Assembly (NCBI RefSeq): GCF_014873495.1
Contig: NZ_JADBGF010000001.1
Location: 7,750,001-7,814,000, forward strand
Length of the DNA: 64,000 nt
Reading direction: 5' to 3'
Origin: Streptomyces stelliscabiei
Lineage (GTDB): Bacteria; Actinomycetota; Actinomycetes; Streptomycetales; Streptomycetaceae
Positions within the stretch are counted from its first letter, which is position 1. The number at the start of each line of letters is the position of its first letter. Position numbers and translations under genes: made by a program. This document shows positions 56,155 to 64,000 of the stretch, piece after piece. The notes under the pieces are model-generated. The model was given only the letters and a program-made list of their open reading frames with translations, did no database searches and was not told the DNA's origin.

Positions 56155-57675
56155 TCAACCGCCCTTCCCGGCGCGGTACTTGCTGCCCGCGTCCTGCCGG
56201 TACGGCGCGTCCCGCCACTGGGAGTAGTCCAGGACCCGGCTCGGGTCGTGGACGACGAACCTCCACGGTCCCCGGTAGACGTTGTCGTGCCAGCGGTTGT
56301 GCTGCTTGCGCGTGATCGCCTCGGCCACCCGCTCGCCCCGGTAGGGCGACCAGTCCGGATAGGTGCCGTAGTTGGCCAGCACCGCCATGCGGTCGCACTT
56401 CGCCGTGCAGCCGAGGACGGACCTGTCCAGCGTGAAGCGGTTGTCGTGGATGTCCACCCGCTGGGTCCGCCACCGGCAGTCGTCGTACAGCGGCGCCTTG
56501 GCGATCGCGGGCCGCTCGCAGCGGCCGATGTCCTTCACCAGGAGGGTGCACTCACCCGAGGAGGTGTTGGCCGGGCTGTTGCAGAACCGGTCCGCGTTCT
56601 CCCACAGGGTGATGCCGGACCAGTTGTTCTCCAGCACGTTCCGGTAGATCTCGATCTTGTCCGTGCGGGCCGGGACGCGCGGCTCGCCGCCGGACTCCGA
56701 TATGTAGACGGTCGCGAACGGGAAACTGTCGCCGCGCCCGGCGTAGTCGCGGCCCTCGACCCAGTTGTTCCGCCGGATCCGGTTCTTGCGGATGACCGCG
56801 TTGTAGCTGGTCTCGTAGATCAGCGCGGCGCCGTCGTTGGCCTCCAGAAGGTTTCCCTCGATACGGAAGTCGTTGTTGTTGGTGTCCGCCCACAGTCCGG
56901 CGCCGCGGTTGTCGTGCACCCAGTTGCCCCGTACGTCGGCGCCGTCGACGGCCCAGAACTTGACGCCTCCGGTGCAGCCGCAGCCCGGCCGCCGCCGCTC
57001 CCAGTCGTCCGTGTTGTTGCCCACGATCTCGTTGCCCTCGACCACCAGGCCGGTGATACGGCCGTCGGCCTTGTAGGCGTTCATGCCGTACTGGCCGTTG
57101 TCGCGCAGGCAGTTGCCGCGCACCCGCTGGCGGGCGCCGGCCATCAGCCCGGCGCCGGAGTTGTTCTGGACCGTCGTGTGCTCGATGACCCAGCCGTCGG
57201 CCGAGTCGTGGTTGACCACGCCCTCGTCGTGCGGCGCGACGAAACGCTGCACGGTCAGGTGGCGGATCGTGACGTCGGGGGCGGCCCCGCCGAACGCGTA
57301 CTGGTTGGTCTTCCGGCCGTCGAGCACCGCACCCGGCGCGCCGACGTAGGTGTCCCCCTCCTTGGGGAGGACCTGGGCGTAGCGGTCCGGGCCGAGCCGG
57401 TGCTTGCCCGGGAGCAGCCAGAACGTGGTGCCCGGGGGATTGCTCTCGGTCTTCACGGCCAGGTCACCGGGCACGGCGGGGTCCACCGTCACCGCGCCGG
57501 CCGGCGCCTCGGTGGGCCCGGCCGCGCGCTCAACGCACACCCGGGCCACGGACGTGGACGGTGCGGTGGTCGGCTTCGGCCGCGCGTCCGGCGTGCCCTC
57601 GCAGCCGGTCGCCGCCAGCAGGGCCAGCACCAGTGGTGCCGTGACCCATGCTCGTCGCCGTCCCTTGATCCCCAA
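56155..57675 (-). CDS. Right-handed beta-helix lipoprotein
   Basis: 506 residues. Lipoprotein signal with lipobox LLAATGC (Cys25). The body shows pectate-lyase-like parallel beta-helix repeats: VTIRHLTVQRFVAPHDEGVV, WVIEHTTVQNNSGAGLM, VEGNEIVGNNT, DFRIEGNLLEANDGAALIYE, VIRKNRIRRNNW, EIYRNVLENNWSGITLWENA. Such secreted helices bind or cleave acidic polysaccharides (lyase or C5-epimerase). Its place in the cluster suggests trimming or modifying the exported glycan. Catalytic residues not identifiable. Confidence 0.87.
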   Translation of the reverse strand: MGIKGRRRAWVTAPLVLALLAATGCEGTPDARPKPTTAPSTSVARVCVERAAGPTEAPAGAVTVDPAVPGDLAVKTESNPPGTTFWLLPGKHRLGPDRYAQVLPKEGDTYVGAPGAVLDGRKTNQYAFGGAAPDVTIRHLTVQRFVAPHDEGVVNHDSADGWVIEHTTVQNNSGAGLMAGARQRVRGNCLRDNGQYGMNAYKADGRITGLVVEGNEIVGNNTDDWERRRPGCGCTGGVKFWAVDGADVRGNWVHDNRGAGLWADTNNNDFRIEGNLLEANDGAALIYETSYNAVIRKNRIRRNNWVEGRDYAGRGDSFPFATVYISESGGEPRVPARTDKIEIYRNVLENNWSGITLWENADRFCNSPANTSSGECTLLVKDIGRCERPAIAKAPLYDDCRWRTQRVDIHDNRFTLDRSVLGCTAKCDRMAVLANYGTYPDWSPYRGERVAEAITRKQHNRWHDNVYRGPWRFVVHDPSRVLDYSQWRDAPYRQDAGSKYRAGKGG

Positions 57676-57685
57676 GCGTCCTCCC

Positions 57686-59659
57686 CTAGCCCCGGAACCC
57701 GAGTACGGTGGTGAACTCCCCGGACGCGGTGCCGTCGGCGAAGCCGGTGCCGACCAGCGTGATGCTGGGTTCCTTGCGCCCGAAGCCGGCGGAGTACCAG
57801 CCGAGCGGCGGGTCGCTCTCGCCGCGATGCGCCCGCCAGGACAGCTGCCCGGGCAGTTCGAGCACCGCGGAGCGGTCCTCGCCGTCCCGGGTCCAGGTCA
57901 GTTCCGCGACGGTGCCCACCAGGTCCGCGGCGATCGCCGGGCCGAGGTGGAACGCCAGCCGCACGGCCCGGCGCGGGCCGCGCACCTCGTCGACCACCCG
58001 CAGCTCCCGGCTCGCGGCCGTCAGCTCCACCCGGCGCCGGTGCACGGAGGGCTCGTAGCCGTCGTGCTCGGCGCACCAGCGGGCCACGCCCTCCCCGGAC
58101 GTGTCGGATACCAGGACACGGCTGCGGGCCTGCCGGGTCCACAGGAACGGGCCGCCGGAGACGGACTGGTCGTCGCCGTCCAGTTCCAGGGTGTTGTGGC
58201 CGAGGGTCGAGCGGAAGTACCGCCGCCACTCGGGCTGCCCGTGGTAGCAGTACGTCCCCGGGTCGGCCAGCACGTCGACCCCGTCGTGCCGCACCTCCAG
58301 GGACAGCGCGTCGGCGTGCGCGTGCGCGGCGATGGACAGGAACCCGTGCGGGCCGCCGTCGCAGCGGCACCAGATCTCCTGCGGACCCCGCAGGATGGTC
58401 ATGCCGGCGTCGGCGAAACGGTCGGGCCGGGTCGCCGGGCGGGCCACGGCCGGCGCGGTCCCCTCACGCCCGTGGGGCCGCACGAGCGCGGCCAGCAGCG
58501 GGGTGCGTACGTCGGTGCCGGTCACCGCCGGCCACCAGTCCAGCCGGCCGAAGACGGCGTCCCCGGTGGCCAGCAGCGAGGCCCAGCGGTCGGTGCCCGC
58601 GCCGTCCACGACCAGACCGTGCCCGTCGTCCGCGTCCCCCTGGCGCGGCGGCCGCAGCCGGTTGTCCACGACGGCCGCGAGGGCGTCGGTCATCCGCAGC
58701 AGCACCAGCCGGACCGTCGCGGGCACCGGCACGCCCGCGGCGTCCGCCTCGGCCAGCGCGGCCAGGCCCAGCTCCAGCACCAGCCCGTGGTACTCGGTGG
58801 CCAGCTCACGGTTGAGGCCCGAGGGGAAGGTGTTGGCGCGCAGCTGCCGCTCCAGCGACCGCGACGCGTCCGTGCGCCAGCGCGCCGAGGAGGGGAACCA
58901 GTCGAAGGCGCAGGCCGCGGCGAACTGCCCGGCGGTCTCGGCGATCACATGGTTGTTCGCGGAGGAACCCCGGCTGGGGAAGGCGGCCAGCCAGCGCTGG
59001 TGGTGCCAGATCTGACGGTGCGCCACCGGGTTGCCCTCGAACAGCCCGGCCGCACCCGGCCAGCCGTCGAGCAGCCGGCGCACCCACACCCAGGACAGCA
59101 GCCGGATGCCCAGCTCGATGCCGCTGGTCCAGTGCACCCCGCGCAGCGGTGTGTTGGCCGCCCACCACGACCGCAGATGGGCGGCCACCCGCTCGGCGTA
59201 CCGCTCGTCCCCGGTGACCGCGTAGGCGGCGGCGAGCACGGTGAGGTACTGGTGCCGGGACAGCTCCCAGATCTGCTTGATGTCGCCGACCGCGTCCTCG
59301 TCGCGGTAGGGCACGTCGAAGGCGTGACCCCAGGGGGCCCGGCGCCCGGTCTTCGGGTCGTGGCACCAGTCCGGGTCGGCCAGGTCCTCGCGGACCACCC
59401 CGAAGTACTCGGCGTGCCCGTCCATCAGCCGGTCCGCCTCGGCGACGAGGCGTTTCGCGGCGTCCGAGGGCACCGCGGCGACGGTCCCCGGGGGCAGTAC
59501 GGCGGTGAACCGGGCGCCGGTCACCGCCGGGCTCCGGGGCGGCGCCGACCGCCACCGCCGCCTGCGCAGCGTGTCGCCCACCCGGCCGCCGACCTCCCGC
59601 GGCCCCATCCGGGACAGCCGCCGCAGGTACCAGCCCGGACTTCCCGCGCGCACGGTCAT
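57686..59659 (-). CDS. Heparinase II/III-like (alginate-lyase-fold) protein
   Basis: 657 residues: N-terminal alpha/alpha toroid (WELSRHQYLTVLAAAYAVTG, SANNHVIAETAGQFAAACAF with the Asn-Asn-His catalytic region, NRELATEYHGLVLELGLAAL with a Tyr-His pair) and a C-terminal heparinase II/III beta-sandwich (AAHAHADALSLEVRHDGVDV, DPGTYCYHG). Cleaves uronic-acid-type glycans by elimination. No obvious signal peptide, as often in gene clusters with Gfo/Idh partners. ATGA overlap with the next gene upstream (59656-59659). Confidence 0.9.
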   Translation of the reverse strand: MTVRAGSPGWYLRRLSRMGPREVGGRVGDTLRRRRWRSAPPRSPAVTGARFTAVLPPGTVAAVPSDAAKRLVAEADRLMDGHAEYFGVVREDLADPDWCHDPKTGRRAPWGHAFDVPYRDEDAVGDIKQIWELSRHQYLTVLAAAYAVTGDERYAERVAAHLRSWWAANTPLRGVHWTSGIELGIRLLSWVWVRRLLDGWPGAAGLFEGNPVAHRQIWHHQRWLAAFPSRGSSANNHVIAETAGQFAAACAFDWFPSSARWRTDASRSLERQLRANTFPSGLNRELATEYHGLVLELGLAALAEADAAGVPVPATVRLVLLRMTDALAAVVDNRLRPPRQGDADDGHGLVVDGAGTDRWASLLATGDAVFGRLDWWPAVTGTDVRTPLLAALVRPHGREGTAPAVARPATRPDRFADAGMTILRGPQEIWCRCDGGPHGFLSIAAHAHADALSLEVRHDGVDVLADPGTYCYHGQPEWRRYFRSTLGHNTLELDGDDQSVSGGPFLWTRQARSRVLVSDTSGEGVARWCAEHDGYEPSVHRRRVELTAASRELRVVDEVRGPRRAVRLAFHLGPAIAADLVGTVAELTWTRDGEDRSAVLELPGQLSWRAHRGESDPPLGWYSAGFGRKEPSITLVGTGFADGTASGEFTTVLGFRG

Positions 59660-61851
59660 CGCGTCCGCGCCAGTGTCACCGGCGCGCCGGCGGCGAGGCC
59701 CGCCCGCACGGCGAGGGTGGCCGCCGTGGTGGCGACGAGCGACTCCAGCGGCACGGGCATCGGCCTGCCGGTCCGCACGGCCCTGACGAACGCGGCCAGT
59801 TCGGCGTTCTGGCCCTTGTCCCGGGCCTTGGGCAGCCGCGATCCGACCCACTGCCTGCGGCGGCCGTCGTAGACGGCGGCACGGACGAAGTCGTCCAGCC
59901 GCAGCACCCTGCCGTCCGCGACCAGGTCCAGCGTCTCCTTGGGGAAGCCGGGGGCGCCGGTGGTGACGTAGCTGATCGTGGCGGTGGACCCGTCCGGGTA
60001 GCGCAGGACGACCTGGAGGTCCTCGTTGCCGGGCGTGGTGAGCGCGTACACCGAGACCGGGTCGGCCTCCAGCAGCCAGCTCGCCGTGTCGACGAAGTGT
60101 CCGCCCTCACCGGCGAACCGCGAGCCCTCGGTGTCCTGCCGCAGGTACCAGCTGCCGTGGTCGAGGCGGCCCGCGTTGACCAGGTAGCGCAGGCTCGCCG
60201 GTCCGGTGCGGGCGCCGAACCGCTGCTTCGCCTCCCGCAGCAGTGGTGCGAACCGGCGGTTGAAGCCCACCTGCAGCCGGTCGTTGCCGGACTCCTCCAC
60301 CGCCGCGAGCACCCCGGCCAGCTCCTCCTCGGTGAGCGCCAGCGGCTTCTCCACGAACACGGCCTTGCCGGCCAGCAGCGCCCTGCGGGTCAGTTCGGCG
60401 TGCGAGCTGTGCCGGGTGACCACGAACACCGCGTCGACGGACTTGTCGCCGAGCACGGCGTCCAGGTCGGTGGTGGCCTCGGCGAAGCCGAACTTCCGCT
60501 GGGCGTTGGCCGCCGACAGCGCCGTCGTGGTGACGACCGTGGACAGCTCGACGCCCTCACGCCCCGACAGGTGCGGCAGCAGCATCGACGTCGCGTAGTT
60601 CCCCGCGCCCACGAACGCCAGCCGCACCGGCGCCCCGGCCGCGCGGCGCGGGGCGGCACCCGCGCCACCGCGCCGCACCGCGGGCACCGCGACCTCCGGG
60701 GCCGCGGCCTCCTCCGTCTCCCGCTGGTCGCCGGGGTACCGGAACAGCACCGCCACGGCCTTCAGTTCGCCGTCCTTCAGGCTCCGGTACGTCTCGACCG
60801 CGTCGTCGAAGTCGGCGGTGTGGGAGATCAGTGGCTGCACGTCGACCCGGCCGCGCGCGAGGAGATCGAGGAAGCAGGCGAGGTTGCGGCGCTCGGTCCA
60901 GCGCACATAGCCGATCGGGTAGTCCCGCCCCTCCAGCTCGTACGAGGGGTCGTAGCGCCCGGGGCCGTAGGAGCGGGAGAACCGGACGTCCAGTTCCTTC
61001 TCGTAGTACGCGTTCCACGGCAGGTCCAGGCGGCACTTGCCGATGTCGACGACCCGGCCGCGGTCCCGGCACAGCCGGGCGGCCAGCTCGACGGGCTGGT
61101 TGCTCGCGCCGCCGGCGGCCAGGTACACCTGGTCCACGCCATGGCCGTCGGTGAGTTCGGCGACGGCGTTCACCACGGCCGGGGAGTCGGGATCGCCGCA
61201 GGCGGCGGCGCCCAGGCGCTCGGCCAGCTCGCAGCGTGCCGGATCGGGGTCGACCCCGACGACACGGACGCCGGAGGCGGTCAGCAGCTGCGCCACCAGC
61301 TGCCCGATCAGCCCGAGGCCGATGACCAGCGCCACCTCGCCCAGCTGCGGCTCACCTTGGCGGACGCCCTGCATCGCGATCGACCCGACGGTGCCGAAGG
61401 CCGCGTGCCGGGACGCGAGACCGTCCGGCACGGGGGCGTAGAGGTTCTTCGGCACCCAGTTCAGCTCGGCGTGCAGCGCGTGCTCGTTGCCGGCGCAGGC
61501 CACGAGGTCGCCGACCTTCACGTCGTCGATCCCGGCCCCGATCTGCTCGACCACCCCGCACAGCGAGTAGCCGAGAGGCGTGTAGGAGTCCAGCTTGCCC
61601 ATCACCTTGCGGTAGGTGGCGCCCACCCCGTTCGTGGCCACGCTCTGCGCGACCTTGGCCACCTGGTCCGGCCGGGAGCGGGCCTTGCCCACCATCGACA
61701 TCCCGGCCTCGGACACCTTCATCAGCTCGGTACCGGTGGATATCAGCGAGTGGGCGGTCCGCACCAGCACGCCGCCCGGCTTGCACCCGGGCACCGGCAC
61801 GTCGAGCAGCGCCAACTCGCCGCTCTTGTAGTTCTGCACTACCTGTTTCAC
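59656..61851 (-). CDS. Bi-domain oxidoreductase (MDR + Gfo/Idh/MocA)
   Basis: 731 residues, natural fusion. Residues ~1-375: zinc-type medium-chain dehydrogenase (YTPLGYSLCGVVEQIGAGID, VALVIGLGLIGQLVAQLL). Residues ~405-731: Gfo/Idh/MocA domain (LAFVGAGNYATSMLLPHLSG, VFVEKPLALTEEE). Such fusions are regularly found beside heparinase-like genes in polysaccharide clusters and are thought to oxidise NDP-sugars or uronates. GTG start at 61851; 24 bp downstream of the asparagine synthase gene. Confidence 0.9.
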   Translation of the reverse strand: MKQVVQNYKSGELALLDVPVPGCKPGGVLVRTAHSLISTGTELMKVSEAGMSMVGKARSRPDQVAKVAQSVATNGVGATYRKVMGKLDSYTPLGYSLCGVVEQIGAGIDDVKVGDLVACAGNEHALHAELNWVPKNLYAPVPDGLASRHAAFGTVGSIAMQGVRQGEPQLGEVALVIGLGLIGQLVAQLLTASGVRVVGVDPDPARCELAERLGAAACGDPDSPAVVNAVAELTDGHGVDQVYLAAGGASNQPVELAARLCRDRGRVVDIGKCRLDLPWNAYYEKELDVRFSRSYGPGRYDPSYELEGRDYPIGYVRWTERRNLACFLDLLARGRVDVQPLISHTADFDDAVETYRSLKDGELKAVAVLFRYPGDQRETEEAAAPEVAVPAVRRGGAGAAPRRAAGAPVRLAFVGAGNYATSMLLPHLSGREGVELSTVVTTTALSAANAQRKFGFAEATTDLDAVLGDKSVDAVFVVTRHSSHAELTRRALLAGKAVFVEKPLALTEEELAGVLAAVEESGNDRLQVGFNRRFAPLLREAKQRFGARTGPASLRYLVNAGRLDHGSWYLRQDTEGSRFAGEGGHFVDTASWLLEADPVSVYALTTPGNEDLQVVLRYPDGSTATISYVTTGAPGFPKETLDLVADGRVLRLDDFVRAAVYDGRRRQWVGSRLPKARDKGQNAELAAFVRAVRTGRPMPVPLESLVATTAATLAVRAGLAAGAPVTLARTR

Positions 61852-61875
61852 CCGAAGTCCCTTGTCTCTACGCCG

Positions 61876-63801
61876 TCAGGGAGCGGTCCGGCCGGAGCCG
61901 GAGGTCGCGCCGCGATACCAGTGTTCGAGGGTCAGCACATGCCACAGATGCTTGGAGTTGTCCCGGTGCCCGGCGGCGTCCTCGGCGACGAGCCGTCGCA
62001 GCGCGTCGCGGCGCAGGAACCCGGAACGGACGAGCTCGCCGTCGTTCACCACCTCGCGCACCAGCGGCGCCAGGTCCCGGCTCATCCAGGCCCGCAGCGG
62101 GGCGCTGAACAGGCCCTTGGGCCGGTGGACGATCTCCCGGGGCAGGATCGAACAGGCGGCCTCCTTCAGGACGGCCTTGCCCTGCCGGCCGACGATCTTG
62201 CGGTCACCGGGCACGGCGAACGCCGCCCTGACCACCTCGACGTCCACGTACGGCACCCGCACCTCCGTCGACGCGGCCATGCTGGAGCGGTCCGTGTAGG
62301 CGAGGTTCAGGCCCGGCAGGAACATCCGGGCGTCGGCGAGGCACATGCGGTTGACGAAGTCGTCGAGGTCGTTGTCCCGGTAGACGTCGGCGTGCTCGGT
62401 CAGCACGTCGTCGACCGTCCCGGCCAGGTCCGGATCTATCAGGCCGAGCAGCTCGTCCCGGTCGTACATGGTGTAGCTGCGCCGGAACGCGGTCTCCTCC
62501 GGCAGACCGGCGAAGGAGAGGAACCGCTTCGCGAACCGCACCGACCGGTACCCCCGGCGGGCCGAGGCGACCGGCAGCCGGTCCACGGCCGCGGACAGCC
62601 CGCGCCGCAGGGGCCGCGGGACGCGCTGGTAGCGCAGCGCGAGCAGATTGGCCAGGTGCTTGCGGTACCCGGCGAACAGCTCGTCGGCGCCCATCCCCGA
62701 CAGCATCACCTTGACCCCGGCCTCCCGGGCGGCCTCGCAGATCAGGAAGGTGTTGATCGCGGCGGGGTCGCCGATCGGCTCGTCCAGGTGGTACGTCATG
62801 TGCGGCAGCAGGTCGAGCACGTTCGGGGCGATCTCGATCTCGTGCAGGTCGACGCCGAACCGCTCGGCCACCTGCCGGGCGTAGCGCAGGTCGTCCGGCA
62901 TCGCCTCGAACCTGGCGTCCTCGGCGCGGAACCCGATCGTGTAGGCGGAGATCCCGGGCCGGTCGCGGGCCGCCAGCGCCGTCAGGTAGCTGGAGTCGAG
63001 CCCGCCGGAGAGGAACGTCGCCACGGGCACGTCGGACAGCAGATGCCGCCGGGTCGACTCCTCGACGACGGCGGCGAGGTCCGGCAGCTCACCGCTCAGG
63101 GCCCGCTCCCGGCCCTCTGCGGCGACGTCCCGCAGGTTCCAGAACCGGCCGCGCTCCACCCGGCCGTCGGGCCGGCACCTCAGCCAGCTCCCCGGCGGCA
63201 GCTTCTCCGCCTCGCGGAACGCACACCGCGAGTCCGGCACCCAGTAGTACAGCAGCGAGGCCACCAGCGCCGCGTGGTCCACCTCCAGCGACCCGCCCGT
63301 CACGGCGGCCAGCGCCTTCAGCTCGGAGGCGAACACCAGCCCCTCGCCGCGCCGGAGCAGGAACAGCGGCTTGATGCCGAGCTGGTCGCGGGCGAGCACC
63401 AGCTCACCGGTGCGCTCGTCGAAGATCCCGAACGCGAACATCCCGCGCAGCCGGGGCAGGCAGTCCGTGCCCCAGCGCCGCCAGGCCTCCAGCAGCACCT
63501 CGGAGTCGGACGTACCGCGAAAGCGCACCCCGGCGCCCGTCAGCTCGGCACGCAGCTCGGGCGCGTTGTACAACTCGCCGTTGTACGTCAGGACCAGGCC
63601 GTCCGAGACCATCGGCTGGGCGCCGGTGTCGGACAGGTCGATGATGGCCAGCCGGCGGTGCCCGAGGTGCACCTCGCCGTCGCCGACGGGGTGGCTGTAG
63701 CGGCCGGCCCCGTCCGGGCCGCGGTGGGCGAGGACATCGGTGAGCCGGTCGGTCACGGCCTTCCCGTCCGGCCACCGGTACGTACCTGCGATGCCACACA
63801 T
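61876..63801 (-). CDS. asnB: Asparagine synthase (glutamine-hydrolysing) family
   Basis: 641 residues. N-terminal class II glutamine amidotransferase with catalytic Cys2 (MCGIAGTY), LAHRGPDGAG and LTYNGELYN, then the ATP-PPi synthetase domain with FLSGGLDSS and SGMGADELFAGYRKHLA. The 641-residue form is the secondary-metabolite or cell-wall type that amidates diverse carboxylates. In this cluster it probably amidates a uronic acid of the glycan rather than making asparagine. Start ATG 63801, with GGAGG 10 bases upstream. Confidence 0.9.
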   Translation of the reverse strand: MCGIAGTYRWPDGKAVTDRLTDVLAHRGPDGAGRYSHPVGDGEVHLGHRRLAIIDLSDTGAQPMVSDGLVLTYNGELYNAPELRAELTGAGVRFRGTSDSEVLLEAWRRWGTDCLPRLRGMFAFGIFDERTGELVLARDQLGIKPLFLLRRGEGLVFASELKALAAVTGGSLEVDHAALVASLLYYWVPDSRCAFREAEKLPPGSWLRCRPDGRVERGRFWNLRDVAAEGRERALSGELPDLAAVVEESTRRHLLSDVPVATFLSGGLDSSYLTALAARDRPGISAYTIGFRAEDARFEAMPDDLRYARQVAERFGVDLHEIEIAPNVLDLLPHMTYHLDEPIGDPAAINTFLICEAAREAGVKVMLSGMGADELFAGYRKHLANLLALRYQRVPRPLRRGLSAAVDRLPVASARRGYRSVRFAKRFLSFAGLPEETAFRRSYTMYDRDELLGLIDPDLAGTVDDVLTEHADVYRDNDLDDFVNRMCLADARMFLPGLNLAYTDRSSMAASTEVRVPYVDVEVVRAAFAVPGDRKIVGRQGKAVLKEAACSILPREIVHRPKGLFSAPLRAWMSRDLAPLVREVVNDGELVRSGFLRRDALRRLVAEDAAGHRDNSKHLWHVLTLEHWYRGATSGSGRTAP

Positions 63802-63803
63802 GC

Positions 63804-64000
63804 CTACCGCGCCTCCTGGTCGCTGTCCGGGACCCGCTCCGCCCACATCGGCAGCCGCTCCCCCCGCCGCCTGCCCGACCCGTTCCGCACGGTGGGCCGC
63901 TCGCCGCGGCCACGCGCCGCGCCGGGCGGCCCGTCCCACAGCGTGCCGTCGGTCCGGTCCCGCGGATCGGGGTCGATGAGCACCACCCCGATCACCGCGA
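63804..64000 (-). CDS. Partial gene, C-terminus only, runs off the window
   Basis: The last ~65 residues of a minus-strand gene whose start lies beyond base 64000: VIGVVLIDPDPRDRTDGTLW, then a Gly/Arg-rich, probably disordered tail to a TAG at 63806-63804. Two bases separate it from the asparagine synthase gene, so it belongs to the same operon. The hydrophobic VIGVVLI followed by a soluble tail could be the end of a Wzz-type chain-length or kinase-like protein, but this is a guess. Confidence 0.5.
   Translation of the reverse strand, partial: AVIGVVLIDPDPRDRTDGTLWDGPPGAARGRGERPTVRNGSGRRRGERLPMWAERVPDSDQEAR

Noticed and set aside
57404..59872. Long plus-strand open frame opposite the heparinase-like gene
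   Set aside because: Antisense shadow with no recognisable motif; the minus-strand gene is clearly real.
1..64000. tRNA, rRNA, riboswitch or replication origin
   Set aside because: I looked for tRNA-like T-loops, rRNA-like conserved stretches and DnaA-box clusters and saw none convincing.

Overview
The window is very GC-rich, its genes use mostly G/C third codon positions, start codons are often GTG, and many genes overlap by ATGA or GTGA. Together with the regulator and Tat/lipoprotein types present, this points to a Streptomyces (or close actinomycete) chromosome. The left two thirds look like an accessory region full of broken genes and transposon debris. The right third is one long surface-polysaccharide operon.

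Layout. 0.2-1.7 kb: TetR regulator with an NADP-binding dehydrogenase. 1.9-3.4 kb: debris, comprising a truncated F420-reductase-like gene fused head-on to a truncated IS-associated gene, a solo IS end, and a SnoaL-like gene split by a small inversion. 3.5-8.4 kb: methyltransferase, a GntR/ABC-ATPase/permease operon, and a GT39-like membrane glycosyltransferase on the opposite strand. 8.6-9.6 kb: truncated IS5-type transposase inserted into an oxidoreductase gene, of which only the tail remains. 9.8-17.9 kb: MmyB-type XRE regulator divergent from a redox/efflux series (frameshifted alcohol dehydrogenase, hydrolase, three SDRs, cyclophilin-like lipoprotein, MFS pump, cupin). 18.3-23.4 kb: PaoABC-like aldehyde oxidoreductase with an XdhC-type maturation factor. 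24.1-29.1 kb: LysR regulator divergent from a tightly coupled operon of three RraA-family genes, an aminotransferase and an alpha/beta hydrolase. This module lies between two ~370-bp direct repeats. 29.9-30.6 kb: Tn3-type transposase wreck. 30.7-33.7 kb: EF-hand protein and a BisC/TorA-like molybdoenzyme.

34.2-37.5 kb holds an ABC exporter followed by a fusion of a squalene/phytoene-synthase-like domain with a cis-prenyltransferase. After an IS5 fragment comes a 259-residue protein (37.9-38.6 kb) that I read as a bacterial histone doublet: an H2A-like fold followed by an H2B-like fold, including the H2B C-terminal helix. I consider this the most striking item in the window. 38.9-41.9 kb: EmrB-type MFS pump divergent from a MarR regulator, then a PAP2 phosphatase.

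41.9-64 kb: about sixteen minus-strand genes, nearly all overlapping or a few bases apart, for making, modifying, polymerising and exporting a glycan. They include nucleotidyltransferase, epimerase, C-methyltransferase, PIG-L deacetylase, DUF4910 protein, aminotransferase, RmlC-like epimerase, two glycosyltransferases, pyruvyl transferase, Wzx flippase, Wzy polymerase, beta-helix and heparinase-like proteins, bi-domain oxidoreductase and an asparagine synthase. A TnpB-only IS605-type element has inserted on the opposite strand at the junction of the flippase and GT2 genes. The operon continues past the right edge of the window.
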